From Wurfbainia villosa (Eukaryota; Streptophyta; Magnoliopsida; Zingiberales; Zingiberaceae), in the NCBI GenBank assembly GCA_025175895.1, contig CM045989.1, forward strand, positions 128,849,272-128,913,271: 64,000 nucleotides of DNA, given 5' to 3'. The position numbers and the translations under genes were made by a program. The notes beneath the pieces are model-generated. The model ran no database searches. It was not told the origin of the DNA and saw only the letters and a program-made list of their open reading frames with translations. The first letter of the stretch is position 1. Each line of letters opens with the position of its first letter. Below are positions 52,750 to 61,460 of the stretch, one piece after another.

Positions 52750-54189
52750 TCAGTAAGGATTTGCATGTTGCGGGGCATGGGACGCATGATCCTGTTGAAC
52801 AATCTTGGACATATCCACCAAGTCTTGGCATATAAAAGTTGAGACATCCCTGATGGCTGTTGCATGGGTCAGAGAGTGGCCTTCCTCATATTTCACTTGC
52901 TGCAAAGAAACCTTATGTTTATGCATTTGAGAAAAGGCTCTATCTCTTTCTGCCCATAGATCTGAATTCCTACAGATTTATCTACTTACCTGGATTTTTA
53001 AGTCTAAAATGATCTCTGCATTCTTATTTTGTTGCAATTGGGCCCTTGTCAATTGTGCACGACATAAAACTAATTCTTGAAGGATGGAGTCTTTTCTCTG
53101 ATGGGATGCTTCCTGCGTCATTAGACATGCTTGATTATGTAGAGAAGTTTGTTGTTGGACTTGAATTTGGTAATGGGATAAGGAACTCTTTAACTCTTGA
53201 TAATTTGTTATAGCCTATGCACCATAGATTAGAGGGAAGGAATCATTCAAGGAAAAATGAATGAAGAGTTTAAAGAAACTTACCAACTCAAGGGCATGTT
53301 TGCATACTTTCCATTCGAGGCGTTAGTTCCTCTTGATGAAGGATGTGCCAGTCTCTGGAAGATGGGAAGTGGAAGATTGAAGAAAGATTGACATTGACTC
53401 ACTTATTACTAGGGAATAAGAGCCCACTATATCAGAATGTCTTATTACCTCAGTAGGAAAAATAAAGGGAGTTTAAAAAATGGGGGGATGTTAACATGGA
53501 GTAGGCCTAAGGTGGAACTTGGGGAAATCTCTAGTAAAGGAAGGTGGGATGATGGCAGAGGTACCCAAGGAGTATCAAGAGATAAATTTTAGCTACTCAG
53601 AGAAATCTCTATTTACATGGAAAAAGGAAGGGCAGAGGAGCTAGGATTTTGCACTATTGAAGGAGAAATCAGGCCCTCTGGGGATAGCGGAGAGGCAGAA
53701 GCTGAAAAAACTGAGGGTGAAGGCGGCAAGGACATGGAAAGGGGTGCTAAAGAGGAAGACACATAGGTGATGGGGAAAAGTGAACTGGTAGAAGTAGCTT
53801 CTTCATAGAAGGAAGGGAAGGAAGAAGGGGATTTAGGTTTTCGTGCTATCAAAATGAGAACAGGCACTTCTAATGACATATAATAGGGAAATGTCTGAAG
53901 GGTGCGATGAGGGCAGAGGTAATGTCACTAATGGTTCAGAGGAAGCGAAGATAGGGGAAGGAGTGGTAGAAGGAGGTTCACTAACCATCGGCGCGGCGAA
54001 TAATGGGGAGGGGCTGGCAGACATTTTTGTGGCTTTAGCATGCTTCTTTTGAATCTTTCGGCGAGCAACACTCAGCATGACAACCTTCATTTTGTGGTAG
54101 AAAGGAAGTAAAATTGTTTGACACCGAAGGGAAGGAGAAAGCTTATGCTGGACAATGGTGGCAGGAAACACTTGGGAGCCAAAGAATCT
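52750..54189 (-). pseudogene. Antisense ORF in the Gypsy 3' region, probably with an intron
   Basis: The minus strand has, from 54189 downward, a Ser/Pro-rich region (MKVVMLSVARRKIQ at 54090, TTPSPIFASSEPLVTLPLPS, then after a shift near 53880 FPSFYEEATSTSSLF and SPEGLISPSIVQ). A coiled-coil region ends in a TGA at 52750-52752 (RLEWKVCKHALELA, YQELKSSLSHYQIQVQQQ, RDRAFSQMHKHKVSLQQ). A 69-bp interval (53283-53215) starts GTAAGT and ends GCATAG, is T-rich and contains a stop; removing it keeps phase. A CTCACCCTTTCAG acceptor-like site at about 54190-54202 suggests an upstream exon lost beyond the Copia-VI insertion. Antisense ORFs downstream of pol are known in some Tat elements; the function is unknown. 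Further stops and a shift near 53450 show decay. Confidence 0.6.
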
Positions 54190-54207
54190 GAAAGGGTGAG
54201 GGGGAGA

Positions 54208-56045
54208 TGTTAGTGAAAGCCCTAGAGCCAATCATGTGATGATTGTCGTATGGACTTTATTGTATCATATTCCTATTTATAAAGGCATGGTTATTATATT
54301 TACTTGTATTGGTGCCAAATAACTAAATATAATAATGTCCTTGAGTAGTAGGTTCTTATCTATATCAATCGATTGGTTGAATCGATAATGAGATGATATA
54401 GAGAACACTACTCTTAATCATTACTAGTCGAGTATTAACATTCAGGGACAATGTTAATGTGTAGAGACTAGCATGTAGGTCAACATGATGACTTGATCTC
54501 ACAAGTCATGGATATGAGATATCAAGTTGACACATGGGTATGCATTGGAGAATGTATACTTAATGACCCGCCATGAGAAAGTATCATAGATCGTTATATG
54601 AGTGTCATATACTTTCTCATGTGGCTATTAGTATCACTATTAGTCCTTAGATCTGAAGTCACCATGGTTCCCTACATAAGGAGTTGCATACTTTGGCTTC
54701 GTCAAATGTCACCCGTAAATGGGTGGACTATAAAGGCGATTACTGGGTATGTAACAAATTATGCGCAGGGATGTGAGTGATGTAGATGGGATCTATCCCT
54801 CCTATATGATGGGAGTGACATCAAAATTCTTGATAGAGTGAGACCACGAAGTGCATGGCCATGCCCAAATGAGTCAATATGAGATATTGACCTCATTTTA
54901 TTAGAGTGAGTCTACTTGGAGTTCAAGATTTAGATTGTACCGAGGATGACACGGTCTATGCCTCGATTGGTCAATCTAGATGTCAAGGATAGAGGGACAT
55001 TGTCACATATTGTGAGAGTCACAATTAGTTGTCACAAAGGTGATGTTGGAGCTCAACATTCTTGTAACTTGGGTAGCAATGATGTGTTTCTAGATACCGC
55101 TCATTGCTTATGTTCCTAAATCAGTTTAGGGACATTGCCAACGTTACAAGAACCTATAGGGTCACACACATAAGGACAATTAGATGGAGATTAGGTTCAT
55201 ATGATGAACCATGAGGATTAGGTTCATGGGATGAACCAAATTGGATTAAGAGTAATCCAAATTAGACTAATTGAGTTAGACTCAAGTTGATTCAAGTATT
55301 GAATGAGTCTAATTTAGATTTGATTCATCAAATCAATTTAAATTAATGAATAGAGATTCATTAAATTAAATTGACCTGAATCAAATGGTTGGATTTGATC
55401 AACCATGGGAGATAAGAGGTCAAGTTTGACTTGACTTGAGAGGGAAGATGAAATGTCAAGTTTGACTTGACCAAATGCCATGTCATGATGATGACTTGGC
55501 ATGGCCGGCCAATGATGATGCTCCACATCATCATTTACTTTGTCATATGGTGCCACCTCATGAGGGAGACCAAGGGTCATGGGAGTTACATGCATGCATG
55601 TAACCCCCTCTCCATAATGTGGCCGGCCACTTCTTGATGGGTGGGAATTGATTTTGGGTAACTCCATCTTCTTCTTCACAACTTCATCTTCTTCCTTGGA
55701 TTTTTCTTTCAAGCTCTCCCCCTCTCCCAACCTCTTTGGCCGAACCATCCATAGAGTGGTAGCACACTCAAGGGTGTGTTTTCTCCACCTATTGCTTGTG
55801 TGGATACCAATAGAGGAGTGTACACTTGACACTCTCGAGTTCCGGTGAACCTTTTGGACGAGCGGGATTTGCGAAGAGCGTCGCATCGAGGGTAACATCC
55901 TTATCATGTAGATCTAAGGTAGATCTAGGGTTTTATACAAGCACATACATGTTTTAGTTTTAATACATCTTGGCACGGATCCGTGGCCGGACTTCCGGGG
56001 TTTCCGCAATGCAAAAAATGGTTTTTCCGGCTCGGAGAGTCCAAC
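54208..56045 (+). repeat. Copia-VI 5' LTR (1838 bp)
   Basis: It starts TGTTAGTGAAAGCCC and ends GAGAGTCCAACA next to the PBS. It is related to 10876-12788 over most of its length. The TATA box position of Copia-0 reads TACATAAGG here (about 54673-54681), a change that would weaken it. The region 55240-55620 is rich in TTGACTTGA and TTAGACTCAA words. Confidence 0.83.
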
Positions 56046-56062
56046 AGTGGTATCAGAGCCAC
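56046..56062 (+). other. Copia-VI primer binding site
   Basis: GTGGTATCAGAGCCACG follows the LTR edge directly and matches the initiator tRNA-Met site. Confidence 0.88.
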
Positions 56063-57187
56063 GTGCGAAGTATGTATGTGTTTCATTTTTGTAATTTTTG
56101 TATTAGATATAAAAATTACAGATTTATATGTTTCTGTAAATTTCCTATTTTTATAGAATTTTTGCGTAGTTTTCTCGAAGAATCGAAGAAACGAGTGTTG
56201 GGACACTTGTAGTCTTCAACCGTCGAGAAAAACTCTCCGAAACGGCGAGTTCTCGCTTTAGGTTTTTGGGACAGCGACTTAAGTTGTTGTAAGATCATTG
56301 TAGGGACACTCGTAAAGTTCATTTTGTGAGTAGGGGCGCTGCCCCTATCCCCGAAAGGGGCCTTGTCCCGCGATTGCGCCCGGAAACCGCTTAGCAGGAC
56401 CGTTACGGGGAGGTGACTCATAAAATTGAAAAAAAAATAGGAAAAATTATAGAAATTTTCTGTAAAAATACATAATTTAGAATTATGTATAATTATGTGA
56501 TTGTCATGGCCCAATAACCTTAATTTGATTGGATGATGTGTTGTAATTCATAATACGGCCTGCGTGCCGTTTTTGTGGTTGTGTGTGTTGTATAGTGTAT
56601 GCGACCTGCGCGTCGTACCTCTTCTTTTGATATTCTAGTTGTAAATAGTGTTAGACTCGAATGTAACTCGAGTTTCATATTTTTAATGTACAAAAATTGG
56701 AGCGGTGGAAAGTCCACTTGAAGACGAGGTTACGAGAAGGGGGACGACGATACAAGACCGTCAAAGGAAGCGCTTGGAGAACCCGCTAGCCTTAGGTTGA
56801 CCGTCTAATCTTCTCATTGGCTTGAGAATATCATAGTAGGGACATGACTACATCACATTTAATTATATATATATATGTGTTGATATATATATATATATAT
56901 ATATTTATTTGATTTTGCTTGTATGTATGTGATGCATGCTAGTAGAATAATGCTTGTATGTATATGATGCATGCTAGGATAATTTTCTTGTATGTATATG
57001 ATGCATGCTAGAATAATGATTGTATGTATGTGATGCATGCTAATATAAGATAATAAAGGCCTAAATGCGTATGAGATACACATTACGATTAGATTAGATC
57101 ATAATCGAATCAACTCGAAAATTCCTACCGAGCCTTGATACCCATCACTACCTCGATCATTTATTATTGTTGAATTTGCCAAAGCAG
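56063..57187 (+). other. Copia-VI leader with microsatellite and minisatellite
   Basis: No gag motif is recognised. There is an AT dinucleotide tract at 56862-56906. A unit of about 33 bp containing TTGTATGTATGTGATGCATG is repeated four times at 56918-57050. A few short frames on either strand have no domain. Confidence 0.65.
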
Positions 57188-59409
57188 TGTTAGTAATATA
57201 TGAGAGATGTCCTAAGGCAATCGCCTTATGTATGAACAATTTATATGATAAATGAAGATTCACTATTTGAGTATACATGTTTTATGTATTTGATTGGATC
57301 TTAAACTCATTTACTGAATGTCCACGATACGATTCACAGCATGAGAGAATTTGTGATTGGATCACAACTAGTGAGTATCTCTACATGTGTAATTGTGATG
57401 TATCGGAATTATCCTAGTCGATGAATTGATGGATTTGGACACCATCAGTGTTAGCCGAGACTAGCACGAGGTATACTCCTTGGTGTATCCAAGCAGCTGA
57501 TTCTCACTGGCTGGAGACATAGTGATGTCCGGAGTTAATCGTGGATGCTAGTTATGGTAACTAGTTCATTGGAGTGACCAGCCGTAAGACTTCATATGGT
57601 TCTCTGCATATATAGATATTTCAATGAAGTTCTTACTGTGGCTTAAGTGCGATGTTCCTTTGACTTGCGGTATTCAAGTCATCTTGATCATGGAGACTTA
57701 TGCTTTGACATCTTAAGCAAACATCTCCGAGGAGATGTGGACCCGCGGGATGATTGGGCATAAGTCGAAGTGATCGAAGGTGTTTGAATAGCCTATAAAG
57801 GATTCACCACTCCTTGCGAGGAGATGTATACCCATGGCCTCTCGTCGGATTGTTACTAAAGTCTTTGGCCAAAGCATTACATGTTTAGAGTAAAGTACTC
57901 TTCGATACATGTGGAGTAACTAGAATCCGTAGGACGAGGAAATGATACTTGGGCTAGGTGTGACGTAGTCAGCCTAGTGGGGACTGACACAATAGACCAT
58001 GTCACTGAACCAAGTGGGTATAAGATGAGTGAAGGGAATGGGGCACGATTCATTCGAGCTCTTGAAGGGTTTGAAATAGTTACGGATCAAGTTGATCTTT
58101 TGGTTAATTGGGGATCATGATGTACTACTAGGTGCCACTCATGATCGTTCTATAATTAATGGTTAATTATAGACGGCCAACATAAACCGAGAACCTATTT
58201 GGTCACACGCACAACGAGTGTAATCCAAAGGATTTAAAACGAGCTTGAGAATTGGATTCTCAGACCGAGAGAAACAAGGTTTGGTTGGACCAAACATAAA
58301 GCGAGCATGAAATCGTTTCAGTCGCAATGGAAGCGTGGATGGGCTGCGTCTTATGAAGACGTAATGGATGGACCAAAATGGTTTGGTTCTAATCCAATGG
58401 ATGAGAATAAACCAAATGGTTTGGTTTATATTAAACGAATGAACCAAAGGTTGGTTCGGTTCGTTTTAACTTAAAATAAACCATCATGGTTTGGTTTATT
58501 TTAACTTATCTTAATGGAGCGGGTTAATGGGCTTTATGGATATGATCCATTAACCATTAAGAGAATTAGTTCTCTATAAAATAGGGCTTAAACCCTAACC
58601 CTAATACCTAATCAAGAGTTGCCGCCCAACATAGAGTTGCCGCCCACCCTTGTTGGTGAATTCGGCGCCCAACCCTAAGTGGCCACCGCCCATCCTTTGT
58701 GCCGCCGTCCAAGTCATTGCCGGCGACCAAGCTTCAGCCGGTGAACCTCCGGCGACCCTCCGGTGATCCCCTATAGGTTTGGCATCAAGGTGAGGTTTTT
58801 TCTTTCCTTGGTTGGCCGGCGCCTACTCCTCCACCAAGCTGTCCAGTTTTCTGGACAGCTTCTCCTCCTCTCGTCGGAGCGTCGTTTGGACGACGGTTAG
58901 TGCTCCGACAGCGGCTAATTTACCGGGGATTTGATCTCCGGTAATCCTCTGAGGTGGAGGACGAAGGATTCGTCAAACGGTTGACGAACACCTCTCCGGA
59001 GAAGCGAGTTTTGAGAACTCATTTTGGATCCGAATTTGGATTCGGATCGTGATCATCTCTCGATCACGTCGTCTTCAACACGAGGCTAGTAACCCGTACG
59101 AAGACGAAGCTCGTGACTTAGCGAAGTCATCCCGAGGAGCTCGGCGTGGATACGGATAGAGACGATTCTTACGAGGATCGTTCCGGTTGATGCCGTTCCC
59201 GCTACACGTCATACGGAAGGTATAACGTAGTTTAATTTCCTTTTATTGCAAATTTTAATTTACGGTTATGTCTACACTTGTTGTAATAGCATGCGTGTGT
59301 TGTGTGTGTTGTAATAAATATAGATTTATTAATTTTAATTGCTTCCGCTGTGCTCATGTTTACGAAACATGATCAAACACACATACGCCGCGGTGCCGGA
59401 AACCCAACA
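57188..59409 (+). repeat. Copia-VII 5' LTR (2222 bp)
   Basis: It starts TGTTAGTAATATATGAGAG and ends GGAAACCCAACA. It corresponds to the Copia-III LTRs in reverse orientation over its full length. A TATA box (CTATAAAATAGGG) is at about 58575-58587, and the CCGGCG-rich R/U5 part follows. Confidence 0.92.
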
Positions 59410-59425
59410 GTGGTATCAGAGCCCA
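59410..59425 (+). other. Copia-VII primer binding site
   Basis: GTGGTATCAGAGCCCA directly follows the LTR, a canonical initiator tRNA-Met site. Confidence 0.9.
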
Positions 59426-60693
59426 GGTTGTGTTTCGACATAATCGTAAAAATGGTTTTGCGATAGTCATAATGTATTTCTGGAAGTTTTCTAAATTTTG
59501 GAAATTTAGAAGTATTTATGGAAATTTTTCAATTTTGGAAAGTCTAGAAGTATTTATGGAAATCTTCCACTTTTGGAAAGTTGGAAGTATTTATGGAAAT
59601 TTATATTTTCCATAAATAAAATATTTGATTAGATTCTGGAAATTTGTTTCCTAATTTAATCTTGATTTGATTTGGGAAATCAAATCTTTAAAATATTTTA
59701 TTTCCATAAGTAGTTTTGAAGATTTAGGAAATTGGTTTCCTAAATAGATTTTCCTTAATCAAATAATTCCATGAATAAAATATGTGATTAGATTTGGAAA
59801 TTTGTTTCCTAATTTAATTATGATTTTATTTGGAGAATCAAATCTTAAACATATTTTATTTCCATAAATAGTTATGACATATAAGGAAATATTGTACATG
59901 ACATAATTGTATGACATGTAATTGCATTAGATGCATAACATAATGCCATGCGTGTCGTGACATGTAGATGTATGCCATGTATGCCATGCCATGTAGATAA
60001 TAGTTATTTGCATGCAAAGAGGATGAGACATAAAAACCTTTAAACAATATTAAAGCCTACACCTTTCATTAATATGGTTTGAACCAGAGTTCCGTTTCTT
60101 GTTTGGGTTGTTGGACTCTCTCCAAGCCCGGCTCGAACCCGAACATGTTCAAACCATGGAATAGTTTAATACTAATATGGTAAGAGTCAGAGGTCAATCG
60201 TTAGCTTTGGTTGTTGGACTCTCTCCAAGCTGGGCTAAGTGGTTGAATGCGCTCTAACCATATTAAAACTATTTCTCGATTAATGGGTTGGCTTTAACCT
60301 GGAGCATCGGCTTGTTGGACTCTCTCCAAGGTCGATGTTAAGGGAGGTGAAGTTGGGTGCTATGCATAAGATGCATACTTGTTAATGTGTTAACAACCCA
60401 ATGTATGTGTGAACATTCAATTAGTTGATAGCACATTGTGATAGTTGCATATACGTGATATGCAATCGTATAGATGATACCTACCGTCGTAGCTATGAAT
60501 GACTTGCTGGACTCTCTCCAAGGTTATTCATAACTATGATGGATATCAACCCATTCGAGATGAACCTACAATCTCCAAGTGATTTTGAGGTTTTTGAAAT
60601 TGAAAAATGAATGGGATTTATAAATGTATATTGATGCATTTTAAATCGCTTTCATATATGCTCGCTTTGTATTTCTAGGTCAATAAATTGATC
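59426..60693 (+). other. Copia-VII leader with phased hairpins and 42-bp repeats
   Basis: Three to four AAGTATTTATGGAAAT-type units lie at 59490-59610. TTGGACTCTCTCCAAG occurs at 60111-60126, 60214-60229 and 60315-60330, with a C-for-T variant at 60507-60522. The spacing is about 100, 100 and 190 bp. The layout is the same as in Copia-III. The leader ends at the gag start. Confidence 0.78.
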
Positions 60694-61460
60694 ATGACGC
60701 CTTTGAATTTGGCACTATTTTGGATTCGAACAAACCGACCGGGCCTAACTTCGGATCGCTTAGAAACTCGAGAATTGTTCTCAAGGCGGAAAAGCTTGCA
60801 TATGTCCTTGAAGAGCCTCTTCCCGACCGTTCTAAGGACAATGCAACCTGCATCAAATGTTGGTCTATCGAAGCATGTGCGCATTCTCGAGCCGGCGAGT
60901 TGCATCATGCTAGCGGCGATGGTACACGAGCCGAAGATGAGCATATGGATGCTAACACTATGGTCTTCCATCTTCATGAGTTGTTCGATGAGCAAGCGAG
61001 ATCCGAAAGGTTCGAGGTCTCTAGGCTCCTCTTCACCACGAAGATGCAAGAAGGTTCGTCTCAGAGTGCGCTTTGTGCTAAAGATGAACGGGTACATCGA
61101 GCGGCTAGCTACCCTCGGTTTTGTGATGGATCATGAGTTAAGTATTGACTTAATTCTGCATTGTTTGCCCAAGAGTTTCTCACAATTTGTGATGAACTAT
61201 CGGATGAACAAATTGAAATCCACCATTCCCGAGCTCCTCAATATGCTGAAGACTGTGGAGCCTTCTGTGAAGCATGAGGAGAAGGCGGTTCTCATAGTTG
61301 ATTCTCAAAGAAAGGTTCTAAGAGGAAGGCAAAAGAATGTAAGAAAGGAAAGAAAAAGGCAAAGAAGGCGAACCAAATAAAAAAGGGCACTTGCCATCAT
61401 TATGGCAAGGAAGGCCATCGCGAAGAAACTGCAAGATTTATCTTGAGTCCATGAAGAAGA
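60694..61460 (+). pseudogene. Copia-VII gag (broken)
   Basis: It starts at the ATG at 60694 (MTPLNLALFW). RIVLKAEKLAYVLEEPLP, then HMDANTMVFHLHELFDEQ and RFEVSRLLFTTKMQEGS, lie in frame 60720-61136. The rest of the capsid domain, KMNGYIERLATLGFVMDHEL and LLNMLKTVEPSVKHE, lies in frame 60688-61380. A zinc knuckle near 61390-61435 is damaged (CHHYGKEGHREE, with the last Cys shifted out of frame). Frameshifts are short and frequent. In contrast to Copia-III the capsid region is complete in extent. Confidence 0.85.

Larger units (their letters stand above)
14255..54207 (+). mobile_element. Tat-lineage Ty3/gypsy retrotransposon, split by nested insertions
   Basis: Pieces in plus-strand order are the 5' LTR, a TTGGCGCCATCTGTGG primer site, gag, aspartic protease, RT, RNase H, a second archaeal-type RNase H, integrase, and a 3' region with an antisense ORF. 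The PR-RT-RH-aRH-INT order and the extra RNase H are hallmarks of the Tat group (Ogre, Retand and relatives). Five insertions interrupt it at 17643, 24198, 30565, 32513 and 51561, each flanked by matching target duplications, with phase preserved across the coding junctions. No 3' LTR is found before Copia-VI begins at 54208, so the right end is either beyond the window or lost. Many stops show it is old. Confidence 0.88.
54208..57187 (+). mobile_element. Copia-VI: 5' LTR and leader of a Copia element, cut by Copia-VII
   Basis: An LTR with an adjacent canonical PBS marks the 5' end of a plus-strand Copia element. About 1.1 kb of leader follows before Copia-VII begins at 57188. No gag start can be named in the leader, and the rest lies beyond the window. 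The left neighbour is the Gypsy 3' region. Its LTR family is that of Copia-0. Confidence 0.8.

Noticed and set aside
52913..52990. Second intron in the antisense ORF (CAG-GTAAGT at about 52990, TTTGCAG at about 52913)
   Set aside because: The same frame is open through most of this interval with coiled-coil-like codons and only one stop, so a nonsense mutation is the simpler reading; left unresolved.
54196..54207. Purine tract GGTGAGGGGGAGA before the Copia-VI LTR, which would make that LTR a 3' LTR
   Set aside because: A canonical PBS follows the LTR at 56046, so it is a 5' LTR; the purine run is better explained as the complement of a splice-acceptor pyrimidine tract of the antisense ORF.
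56046..56062. tRNA gene signal at TGGTATCAGAGCC sites
   Set aside because: These are primer binding sites complementary to a tRNA 3' end; no A/B boxes or cloverleaf around them.
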